Positions 1-5,107 are shown, counted from the stretch's first letter. The stretch is DNA of 5,107 bases from JAYZDP01 sp036337765 (GCA_036337765.1 JAYZDP010000033.1:1-5107), one strand, 5' to 3'. The notes: generated by a model not told the origin, from the letters alone. Numbers and translations: made by a program.

Positions 1-203
1 AGGTTGGAATAGTGATAGCGAATCTCGCTGGTCACCGACTCGAGATAGTGTTCCAACCCAGCCCGCTGGGCAATCGCCGACTTCTCCTGCAACGACACCA
101 GCCATCAATACTGGAATGCCAAAAGGACCACGAGCGGTGCCAATACGGCAACGAAGCCCATCCACAGGGCTGGCTTGCGCGAGAGTCTTTGAAGTCTTTG
201 CAT
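1..203 (-). pseudogene. N-terminus of a probable membrane sensor histidine kinase, interrupted by an in-frame TGA, partial
   Basis: Read on the minus strand from the ATG at 203-201, the frame gives a basic N-terminus (MQRLQRLSRKPA), one hydrophobic helix at about residues 13-32 (LWMGFVAVLAPLVVLLAFQY), then TGA at 107-105. It then continues open to the window edge as WLVSLQEKSAIAQRAGLEHY and further helical, charged sequence (about 34 residues). A short cytosolic tail, one transmembrane helix ending in QY, an aromatic/Trp-Leu pair and an amphipathic periplasmic helix is the usual opening of a class of two-component sensor kinases, many of which have QYRWL here. A single C-to-T change (CGA to TGA) or TGG to TGA would explain the stop. 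An in-frame TAA lies at about 236-234 and no other start codon follows it before 203, so this start is well bounded. No strong Shine-Dalgarno sequence precedes it. The kinase core lies outside the window, so the family call rests on the N-terminus only. A sequencing error is possible. Confidence 0.5.
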
Positions 204-383
204 GGCGGGATCTTGGCGGGGTCGACGCTCGCTTTATCTACCGGTCCCAGACCCCATTCGTTCTCTTGGAGTGACGATCGGGATTCCTGGATCGGCCAGG
301 CACGGAAAAATGGGGCCGCGCACTGTCTGGCGGCCCGACTTGTAAACGAGATGTATCAAGACCGCCAGGCGCGACGGGGCGGC

Positions 384-389
384 TAGAAT
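384..389 (+). promoter_or_regulatory. Candidate -10 hexamer TAGAAT for the GH20 unit
   Basis: TAGAAT matches the sigma-70 consensus TATAAT at five of six positions and lies about 65 nt before the first plausible start codon at 456. Transcription would begin near 396, just before the hairpin and palindrome. No good TTGACA-like -35 element is found at 16-18 nt spacing, so the call is weak. Confidence 0.25.
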
Positions 390-404
390 CGGCGCGCCGG
401 ATCA

Positions 405-420
405 CTCGCCGCGAGGCGGG
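405..420 (+). promoter_or_regulatory. Small hairpin with GCGA (GNRA) loop in the probable 5' leader
   Basis: CGCC (407-410) pairs with GGCG (415-418) around the tetraloop GCGA. The stem extends by one G-U pair and one C-G pair, giving six pairs. GNRA loops stabilise RNA hairpins, so if transcription starts near 396 this would form at the 5' end of the mRNA and could protect it or affect its start. There is no U-tract, so it is not an intrinsic terminator. In GC-rich DNA a stem of this size can occur by chance. Confidence 0.25.
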
Positions 421-429
421 AGTTTCCGG

Positions 430-441
430 CGGATCGATCCG
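430..441. promoter_or_regulatory. Perfect 12-bp palindrome CGGATCGATCCG, possible operator
   Basis: The two half-sites CGGATC and GATCCG are perfectly symmetric with no spacer. The palindrome lies downstream of the candidate -10 and ends 3 nt before the Shine-Dalgarno of the leader frame, a position where repressor binding could block expression. About one perfect 12-bp palindrome is expected by chance in a window this long, so its location is the only support. Confidence 0.2.
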
Positions 442-443
442 AC

Positions 444-450
444 GAGGAAG
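444..450 (+). promoter_or_regulatory. Ribosome binding site of the leader frame
   Basis: GAGGAAG ends 5 nt before the ATG at 456-458. This is the best-spaced purine-rich Shine-Dalgarno in the region upstream of the GH20 gene, which argues that translation really starts at 456 and not only at 575. Confidence 0.5.
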
Positions 451-455
451 CGTCC

Positions 456-578
456 ATGCGAGCATCCCGCCCGGCTCTCCTTTGTTCAACCGCAGCGCTT
501 CTTGCGCAATCCGCGGGCCACGCAGCAGACACGAGCGTCTCGATGATCGGGGTCGACCCCCCCGGCGAGGTCCGATGA
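456..578 (+). CDS. Signal-peptide-like 40-codon leader frame overlapping the GH20 gene
   Basis: The frame starts at ATG 456 behind a good Shine-Dalgarno. It encodes a basic N-terminus (MRASRP), a hydrophobic stretch (about residues 7-17, ALLCSTAALLA) and a polar end with a plausible signal peptidase I site after GHA (residues 21-23, followed by ADT). It stops at TGA 576-578, which overlaps the GH20 start as ATGA. Two readings are possible. It may be a short leader peptide translationally coupled to the hexosaminidase. Or it may be the true N-terminus of a secreted GH20 enzyme, separated from the body by a one-base frameshift at the C7 run (557-563); a -1 step there gives a continuous protein of about 665 residues. 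Codon choice in the hydrophobic part is less GC3-biased than in the GH20 body. A chance frame cannot be excluded. No homologue is recognised. Confidence 0.4.
   Translation: MRASRPALLCSTAALLAQSAGHAADTSVSMIGVDPPGEVR
564..570 (+). promoter_or_regulatory. Ribosome binding site of the GH20 gene, inside a potential hairpin
   Basis: GGCGAGG, with GAGG as the core, ends 4 nt before ATG 575-577 and supports that start. It can pair with downstream sequence: GGC 564-566 with GCC 581-583, and GGTC 569-572 with GACC 577-580, with loop CGAT and a two-base bulge. This would partly hide the ribosome binding site and start codon. Ribosomes translating the leader frame, which ends at 578, would open it. Confidence 0.4.
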
Positions 579-2452
579 CCGCCCACGCGTCGCTGGCACC
601 GCCACCGCGCGAGCTCGAGCTCACTGGCGGCCACGGGAATCCGCCCGACCGTCCCGGCTTCGACCTTCCCGAGGAGCTGATCGGGTCTCCGGCCCACCAG
701 GCCGTGGCCGAGCGACTCGTCCGACGCGGTCATGCAGCGCCACGGACAGGCGCCGAGGATGCATGGCTGCGAGTTCGGCGCGTCACAAATATCGACCTAC
801 CCCCTGAGGGGTACGAGCTTCGCCATGACGCCGACGGCGTCGACATCGTCGCACCGCAGATCGCCGGTCTTCGGCACGGCCTGACGACGATGTCGCTGCT
901 ACTGGGCAGCACGCAGTCCCTGCGCACTGGGGACCGCGTACCCCTGCCTCGTCTTCACGTTCGTGACTGGCCGGCCATCGAGAATCGCGGCTTGATGCTC
1001 GACATCAGCCGCAACAAAGTGCCGACCAACGAGACCTTGGAACGTCTCGTCGATCAGATGGCGGAGCTGAAGCTCAACCAACTCCAGCTCTACACCGAAC
1101 ATACGTTCGCCTACACAGGCCACGAGCGCGTGTGGGAAAACGCCAGTGCGCTAATGCCGGAAGACGTCCGCCACCTCGGGCGCTACTGCGCGGACCGCGG
1201 TATCGAGCTCGTGCCCAACCAGCAGAGCTTCGGCCATTTCCACCGATGGCTCGTCCACGAGCCCTACCGTAGCCTCGCCGAGTGCCCCGACGGTGTGGTG
1301 CACTCATGGAGCCGATCTCCCGAGCCGTTCAGCCTCTGTCCGACCGATCCTGGCAGCCTCGAGCTGTTGGAGGATCTCTACGGCCAGCTTCTTCCCCTGT
1401 TCGAGAGCCGTCTCTTCAACGTCGGCCTCGACGAGACCTTCGACATCGGGCAGGGGCGCTCGCGCAGTGCCTGCGAGCGCTCGAGCAGGGGCGCGGTCTA
1501 TCTCGACTTCCTCCGCGCGGTACATGAGCGAGTGTCTGGCTCCGGGCACCGGATGATGTTCTGGGGCGACATCGTGGTCTCGAACCCCGCGATGGCGCGG
1601 CAGCTCCCCACAGATGCCATCGCACTTCTTTGGGGATACGAGGCGGACCATCCGTTCGCCGAGCAGGCGGCGCTGGTGGCCGAAGCGGGGATGGAGTTCT
1701 ACGTCTGCCCGGGAACGAGCAGCTGGAACAGCTTCTCCGGCAGGTGGACGAACGCTCGAGAGAACTGCGCCAGGGCCGCGCTCGCTGCGATGGAGCACGG
1801 TGCCACGGGCTACCTGATCGCCGACTGGGGTGACAACGGCCACCTGCAACCTCTCACCATCACGCTTCCGGGACTGGTCGCAGGCGCCGCCTTCAGCTGG
1901 AACCCGGAGGCCGCGACCACCAACAGCGCCCTGCCCATGGAGGAAGCACTCGACTCGACCCTCATGGCAGCGTCCCAGGGCCGCGCCCTACTGGAGCTCG
2001 GCGACGCCTATCGGACGACCCGCGTCCAGCTCGTCAATGGCACGGTGGCCTTCCGGCTGCTCATGTCACTCGAAGATCCCCTCACCCAAAGAGGCCTGCA
2101 GCGGCTCACGTTGGCTGAGCTCGAGGCGGCTCGTTCGGGAATCGACGACCTCAAGAGCTCCATTGGACCGGCCAGGCTGGCGGGACCCGGGGAGGAACTG
2201 GTCCGCCGCGAGCTGCACTGGACCTGCGCGATCCTCGACCTCGCGTACGACCTCGGCGCCCTTCGTGTGCGCCAGGCTCCGGAAGGAAGGAGTGAGGATC
2301 TACCCGCCGGCGACAGACGACGGCTTGCCACCGATCTCGAAGCCCTCACGGACGAGCGAGAGGAGCTGTGGCTGGCGCGGAACCGGCCCGGTGGCTGGGA
2401 CGATACGCGGGCGCGCCTCGCCGAGGTGCACGCCCTGCTCGCAGCAGGCTGA
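575..2452 (+). CDS. Glycoside hydrolase family 20 protein, probable beta-N-acetylhexosaminidase
   Basis: The 625-residue protein should remove terminal beta-linked GlcNAc or GalNAc by the substrate-assisted GH20 mechanism. A GH20b-type N-terminal domain covers about residues 5-120, opening with APPPRELELTGG. The TIM-barrel catalytic domain covers about 135-450: LMLDISR with Arg146 (usual substrate-binding Arg), YTEHTFAY (173-180), NQQSFGH (215-221), and the catalytic pair Asp286-Glu287 in NVGLDETFDIGQGRS. FWGD (329-332) and DWGDNGH with Trp418, an expected subsite -1 aromatic, follow. The rest (about 450-625) is a helical C-terminal domain, as in GcnA-like three-domain enzymes. The start at 575 is chosen because it has its own ribosome binding site and directly precedes the N-terminal domain. 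In this form there is no signal peptide, implying a cytoplasmic enzyme acting on imported sugars. The upstream signal-peptide frame makes a secreted form possible. The stop lies 3 nt from that of the convergent M42 gene. The family is clear; the natural substrate is not. Confidence 0.9.
   Translation: MTAHASLAPPPRELELTGGHGNPPDRPGFDLPEELIGSPAHQAVAERLVRRGHAAPRTGAEDAWLRVRRVTNIDLPPEGYELRHDADGVDIVAPQIAGLRHGLTTMSLLLGSTQSLRTGDRVPLPRLHVRDWPAIENRGLMLDISRNKVPTNETLERLVDQMAELKLNQLQLYTEHTFAYTGHERVWENASALMPEDVRHLGRYCADRGIELVPNQQSFGHFHRWLVHEPYRSLAECPDGVVHSWSRSPEPFSLCPTDPGSLELLEDLYGQLLPLFESRLFNVGLDETFDIGQGRSRSACERSSRGAVYLDFLRAVHERVSGSGHRMMFWGDIVVSNPAMARQLPTDAIALLWGYEADHPFAEQAALVAEAGMEFYVCPGTSSWNSFSGRWTNARENCARAALAAMEHGATGYLIADWGDNGHLQPLTITLPGLVAGAAFSWNPEAATTNSALPMEEALDSTLMAASQGRALLELGDAYRTTRVQLVNGTVAFRLLMSLEDPLTQRGLQRLTLAELEAARSGIDDLKSSIGPARLAGPGEELVRRELHWTCAILDLAYDLGALRVRQAPEGRSEDLPAGDRRRLATDLEALTDEREELWLARNRPGGWDDTRARLAEVHALLAAG
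2434..2448. terminator. Weak hairpin at the convergent gene ends
   Basis: CCTGCT and AGCAGG form a perfect 6-bp stem around CGC, just before the GH20 stop codon and 8 nt beyond the end of the M42 gene. It is the only obvious structure at the tail-to-tail junction. Neither strand has a U-rich tract after it, so it is not a standard intrinsic terminator. It also encodes Leu-Leu-Ala-Ala of GH20, which may explain it fully. Confidence 0.15.
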
Positions 2453-2455
2453 TCG

Positions 2456-3517
2456 TCAAGGAGTGTAGTCGGCGTCGGGCGTCGTCTCACGGACGAAGGC
2501 GGCCAGCAGGTCAGCGGCAGAGTCGAGATCGTCGAGCGACACCATCTCGACCGGGGTGTGCATGTATCGATTGGGGATCCCGATCGCCGCGGTCGCCACC
2601 CCGGCGCGCGTGAGCTGAAGGGTATTGGTGTCATTCGGAGTGCCTCTCGGGGCACCCTTGTGCTGCAGCGGCACTTCCTCGCGGTCGGCCAGGTCGATCA
2701 GCTGGGCATGAAGGACCGGGTTGACGTTAGCGCCGCGGAACAGCACCGGGCCCCCGCCGAGATCGACATCGCCGTGCTCGCGTCGGTCGATAGTCGGGCA
2801 GTCGGTCGCGTGGGTCACGTCCACCGCGATGCCTACGTCGGGATCGATGCCGAACGCGGCGGTCTGAGCACCACGCAGCCCGATCTCCTCCTGTACCGCC
2901 GAAACCACGTAGAGAGCAGGGGCGAACTCGCACTCCTTGAGCCGTCGCAAAGCTTCGAACACGACATACAGACCCGAGGTGTTGTCGAGTTTTGGGCCGG
3001 CCAGGCGCCGGTTCGGTAGCTCTCGTGCGCCGAGACGCACCGTCACGGGATCGCCGATCCGCACCAGCTCCTGAACCTCTTCCTCAGAGGCTGCGCCGAT
3101 GTCGACCCACAGGTCGGTCACCCGCGGCATCTTCTTGCCCTCCTCCTCGGTGAGCAGGTGCTTGGGCTTGCGGCCGATGACTCCAGGCAACGGACCCGAG
3201 TCGCTCCACACGACGACTTCCTGCCCGAGGAGGATCGGCGGGTCCCAGCCTCCAATCGCCTGCACGTACAGAAAGCCCCCCTTCTCGACGTGCTGCACCA
3301 TGAGGCCGATCTGGTCGCAGTGCCCGTCTAGGAGAATCCTGGGACGTCCCTCGGCATTGCGTACGGCAATGACGTTGCCATGCACGTCGGTGTGCACCTC
3401 GTCAGCCAGCGGCCCCGCCCAAGACCGCACCTGATCCTGCACCTGCTGCTCGTACCCGGACGGCCCGGGCGTCACCAGGAGCGTATCGAGGAACCGACGT
3501 GATTCTGGGTCCATCAT
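2456..3517 (-). CDS. M42 family metallo-aminopeptidase (FrvX/TET-like)
   Basis: The 353-residue protein is a dinuclear-metal (usually Zn or Co) cytosolic aminopeptidase that trims N-terminal residues from short peptides, often as a large tetrahedral oligomer. All expected ligands are visible: His66 in LLDGHCDQIGL, bridging Asp178 in GPKLDNTSG, catalytic Glu210 and ligand Glu211 in AVQEEIGLRGA, Asp233 in AVDVTHATD, and His320 in IPNRYMHTP. The PDZ-like dimerisation insert lies at about residues 75-165. Length is typical. The ATG at 3517 directly follows the dgcA stop (TAGATGATG); the second ATG at 3514 is better spaced from the GGGGG at the dgcA end, so either may be used. It is the last gene of the operon and likely depends on translation of dgcA. 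Some relatives are annotated as endoglucanases or deblocking enzymes; peptidase is the better call. Acting on peptides whose D-Glu has been epimerised to L-Glu is my inference from context. Confidence 0.92.
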   Translation of the reverse strand: MMDPESRRFLDTLLVTPGPSGYEQQVQDQVRSWAGPLADEVHTDVHGNVIAVRNAEGRPRILLDGHCDQIGLMVQHVEKGGFLYVQAIGGWDPPILLGQEVVVWSDSGPLPGVIGRKPKHLLTEEEGKKMPRVTDLWVDIGAASEEEVQELVRIGDPVTVRLGARELPNRRLAGPKLDNTSGLYVVFEALRRLKECEFAPALYVVSAVQEEIGLRGAQTAAFGIDPDVGIAVDVTHATDCPTIDRREHGDVDLGGGPVLFRGANVNPVLHAQLIDLADREEVPLQHKGAPRGTPNDTNTLQLTRAGVATAAIGIPNRYMHTPVEMVSLDDLDSAADLLAAFVRETTPDADYTP

Positions 3518-4495
3518 CTACCCCCACAGCTCCCGCGGCGGCGGCAGCATGACGCCGCAGTCATAACGAATGCACGGCACCCGGTCTTGTGCCAGAAGCA
3601 AGGGTCCGTCGAGGTCTACGAACTCGCAGGACTGTGCCACCAGCATCGCCGGCGCCATCGCCAACGAGGTGCCCAGCATGCAGCCCACCATCAGCCGCAG
3701 GCCGCGACTGCGGGCCGCAGCGCCGAGCGCCAAGGCCTCGGTCAGGCCGCCGGTCTTGTCGAGCTTGATGTTGACGAAATCGTAGCGCCCGGAAACCGCG
3801 TCGAGCGAGCCACGATGAAGGCACGATTCGTCTGCGGCCAGCGGCACTGGGCTCTGCCACCCTTCGAGATCGTCGTCCGCCGCCGCCGGTAGCGGCTGCT
3901 CGATGAGCTCCACGGCAAGGTCCGTCAGGAGCGGCGCGATGACCTTGAGATCATCGAAACTCCAACCTTCGTTACCGTCTACGATCAGCCGGGCCTGCGG
4001 CGCGGCCGCCCGGACGGCGGAGATCCGAGGGCCATCTTCTGAGGTACCGAGCTTGACTTTGAGCAACGGCCGGTCGGCGACGGTCGCGGCCTGCGCCGCC
4101 ATGGCCTCCGGCTCGTCCAGGCTGATCGTGAAGGCCGTGGTCGTCTCCTCGATGCCATCGAGACCCGCCAGCCGCCACGCCGGCTGGTCGTTCTTCTTCG
4201 CCTCCAGATCCCACAACGCACAGTCGAGAGCATTGCGAGCCGCACAGGCCGGAAGCAGGCTCTGCAGCTCTTCGTGGTCGAGGTTCGCCTCCAGACGAGG
4301 ACGAAGGGCGTCGAGCTGGTTCATCGAGTTCTGCATCGACTCGCCGAAGTGCCCTTCGGGGCTGGCCTCACCGCGACCTGTCCAGTCCCCGTCGGTGAGT
4401 TCGACCGTGAGGACCGTCGACGACGTGACCTCCCCTCTCGAGATCCGAAACACTCCGGCTACGGGCCATGTCTCTTGGGCGTATTCGAGTTTCAC
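3518..4495 (-). CDS. dgcA: Dipeptide epimerase / N-acetyl-D-glutamate racemase, enolase superfamily
   Basis: This 325-residue enzyme of the muconate-lactonizing subgroup inverts the alpha carbon next to a carboxylate by two-base chemistry with Mg2+. The catalytic elements are complete: Lys146 and Lys148 in LKVKLG, metal ligands Asp173 (IVDGNEGW), Glu199 (IEQPLP) and Asp222 (AADES), and the opposite base Lys244 (NIKLDKTGG). The DxD pair Asp294/Asp296 (EFVDLDGP) is the element that binds the dipeptide amino group in L-Ala-D/L-Glu epimerases. It is translated from GTG, which overlaps the dgcN stop as GTGA and has a Shine-Dalgarno (GGAG, 4504-4501) 5 nt upstream, so the two genes are coupled. In the DgcN/DgcA pathway the substrate is N-acetyl-D-Glu, giving the L form. 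The retained DxD leaves L-Ala-D-Glu equally possible. Family assignment is firm, exact substrate uncertain. The symbol is given because of the dgcN neighbour. Confidence 0.88.
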   Translation of the reverse strand: MKLEYAQETWPVAGVFRISRGEVTSSTVLTVELTDGDWTGRGEASPEGHFGESMQNSMNQLDALRPRLEANLDHEELQSLLPACAARNALDCALWDLEAKKNDQPAWRLAGLDGIEETTTAFTISLDEPEAMAAQAATVADRPLLKVKLGTSEDGPRISAVRAAAPQARLIVDGNEGWSFDDLKVIAPLLTDLAVELIEQPLPAAADDDLEGWQSPVPLAADESCLHRGSLDAVSGRYDFVNIKLDKTGGLTEALALGAAARSRGLRLMVGCMLGTSLAMAPAMLVAQSCEFVDLDGPLLLAQDRVPCIRYDCGVMLPPPRELWG

Positions 4496-5107
4496 CGTTT
4501 CTCCAGGCCATCGACGATCGCACCTACTCCGGTCTTCAGCGGATCGACCGCAGGCACGTTGAGCATCTCCTCGATCTCCTCAAGGTACTCCCGTCTCGCC
4601 TCCCGCACCATACTCGACGTGTTGACGCTGACGCCGACACACTCGACGCCCGGGCTGGTGAGACGTGCCGCGTCGAGGTGGCGTTCGGCACACTCTCGAA
4701 GCGTGGGCGTGGCATAGCCGGCGACCCCGTGAATCTCGCGACGTCCCGCCTGGTGACAAACGACCAGACCGGTTGGCTGGCCGCCGTGCAGCAGGCCCAG
4801 AGTGACCGCCGCGTACCCGGGGTGGAAAAGGGTTCCCTGCCCTTCGATCAGGTCCCAATGATTTGCTCGATTGGCTGGGCACAGCCACTCCACAGCGCCC
4901 GAGACGAAGTCGGAGACGACGGCATCGACGGAAACGCCGCTGCCCGCGATCAGGATGCCGGTCTGTCCCGTGGCCCGAAAGTCCGCATCCAGCCCACGTG
5001 ACCTCATCTCCCGCTCCAGGGCCAGGACGGTGTACATCTTCCCGACGGCACAGTCTGTGCCTACAGTCAGGATCCGCTCTCCGCTGCGCGACTGACCGCT
5101 GCCAACC
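4492..5107 (-). CDS. dgcN: DUF1611 family protein, probable D-glutamate N-acetyltransferase DgcN (5' end outside window)
   Basis: The C-terminal 204 residues are visible, and the frame stays open to the right edge. The Met at 5037-5035 is internal: the codons before it complete a P-loop-like motif, ILTVGTDCAVGKM (5073-5035), characteristic of DUF1611 proteins. Further family signatures are ATGQTGILIAGSG, LIEGQGTLFHPGYAAVTLGL and LVVCHQAGR, followed by a SVNTSSM segment. Full-length members have about 330-350 residues with an N-terminal Rossmann-like domain, so roughly 130-150 residues are missing here. DgcN was described in marine bacteria as acetylating D-Glu so that DgcA can racemise it. 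Its direct coupling to a dgcA-like gene here strongly supports that role. Older annotations call the family NAD-dependent epimerase or hypothetical. The family is clear; activity is inferred from similarity and context. Confidence 0.82.
   Translation of the reverse strand, partial: VGSGQSRSGERILTVGTDCAVGKMYTVLALEREMRSRGLDADFRATGQTGILIAGSGVSVDAVVSDFVSGAVEWLCPANRANHWDLIEGQGTLFHPGYAAVTLGLLHGGQPTGLVVCHQAGRREIHGVAGYATPTLRECAERHLDAARLTSPGVECVGVSVNTSSMVREARREYLEEIEEMLNVPAVDPLKTGVGAIVDGLEKR
4501..4504 (-). promoter_or_regulatory. Ribosome binding site deciding the GTG start of dgcA
   Basis: GGAG on the minus strand lies inside the last codons of dgcN, 5 nt before GTG 4495-4493. It supports the GTG start and the four-base GTGA overlap rather than a later internal start. 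Confidence 0.6.

Larger units (their letters stand above)
204..455. other. Divergent intergenic region between the sensor gene and the GH20 transcription unit
   Basis: About 250 nt separate the minus-strand sensor start from the first plus-strand start. I see no convincing coding region here. The visible structures are a 5-bp inverted repeat (CCTGG/CCAGG, 286-300), an AscI-type octamer GGCGCGCC (391-398), a GNRA-loop hairpin (405-420) and a 12-bp palindrome (430-441). Promoters for both directions should lie here. Only one reasonable -10 hexamer was found on the plus strand, and none is convincing on the minus strand. Confidence 0.6.

Noticed and set aside
1..105. Restart at the ATG overlapping the TGA (TGATG) on the minus strand
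   Set aside because: That ATG is in a different frame whose product lacks the helical, kinase-like character seen in the original frame.
105..107. TGA in the sensor gene as selenocysteine or a reassigned Trp codon
   Set aside because: The position is at the end of a TM helix with no redox role and no SECIS-like structure was evident. TGA also ends the GH20, M42 and dgcN genes here, so it is a normal stop in this organism.
286..300. CCTGG/CCAGG inverted repeat in the intergenic region
   Set aside because: A 5-bp stem with a 5-nt loop is common by chance and has no U-tract or promoter relation.
12..386. Plus-strand 124-residue frame at the left edge
   Set aside because: It begins with GTG without a ribosome binding site, has no recognisable domain or ordered hydrophobic pattern, and lies opposite the much more protein-like minus-strand sensor N-terminus.
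482..574. TTG 482 as the GH20 start, adding 31 residues
   Set aside because: The extension is Arg-rich and unlike the family, with no good ribosome binding site. ATG 575 has GAGG 4 nt upstream and sits right before the GH20b domain.
1830..2468. 212-residue plus-strand frame and the 215-residue minus-strand frame at 2008-2655
   Set aside because: Both are shadows of the GH20 and M42 genes: Ser/Arg/Pro-rich composition typical of alternate frames in GC-rich DNA, with no motifs.
3903..4562. 219-residue plus-strand frame opposite dgcA
   Set aside because: It is antisense to a gene with complete catalytic residues, and its Ser/Arg/Ala-rich product has no domain signature.
1..5107. tRNA, rRNA, CRISPR, insertion-sequence ends or long direct repeats
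   Set aside because: Scanning by eye on both strands gave no cloverleaf, repeat-spacer pattern, transposase motif or long terminal repeat.

Overview
This 5.1-kb window is GC-rich and densely coding, with SD-led genes, short overlaps and cytoplasmic-type catabolic enzymes. That fits a free-living, high-GC bacterium, probably Gram-negative in cell plan (for example Acidobacteriota, Gemmatimonadota, Planctomycetota, Myxococcota or Proteobacteria). The sequence alone does not fix the phylum. I see no RNA genes, insertion sequences, CRISPR arrays or integration sites.

Layout. (1) Positions 1-203, minus strand: the N-terminus of a membrane-anchored protein, most likely a sensor histidine kinase. 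It runs off the left edge and is interrupted by an in-frame TGA at codon 33. (2) Positions 204-455: a divergent intergenic region with a candidate -10 box, a small GNRA-loop hairpin and a perfect 12-bp palindrome. (3) Positions 456-578, plus strand: a 40-codon reading frame with a good ribosome binding site that encodes a signal-peptide-like sequence. It ends in an ATGA overlap with the next gene and contains a run of seven C. (4) Positions 575-2452, plus strand: a family GH20 beta-N-acetylhexosaminidase. (5) Minus strand, read from the right edge inward: dgcN-like (DUF1611, 5' end outside the window), dgcA-like (enolase-superfamily dipeptide epimerase / N-acetyl-glutamate racemase) and an M42 metallo-aminopeptidase. 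They are joined by a GTGA overlap and a 0-nt junction, so they form one tight operon. This operon meets the GH20 gene tail to tail with only 3 nt between the stop codons.

How the genes may work together (inference). DgcN and DgcA homologues convert D-glutamate to L-glutamate through N-acetyl-glutamate, and close relatives of DgcA epimerise L-Ala-D/L-Glu dipeptides from peptidoglycan. An M42 aminopeptidase could cleave the resulting L,L-peptides, and a GH20 enzyme could release GlcNAc from wall or chitin fragments. Together they look like a small salvage module for peptidoglycan or other D-Glu- and amino-sugar-containing material, with a (broken) sensor gene alongside.

The most interesting points are the start of the GH20 gene, where a signal-peptide frame and the enzyme frame are separated by one frame step at a C7 slippery tract, and the nonsense codon in the sensor gene.
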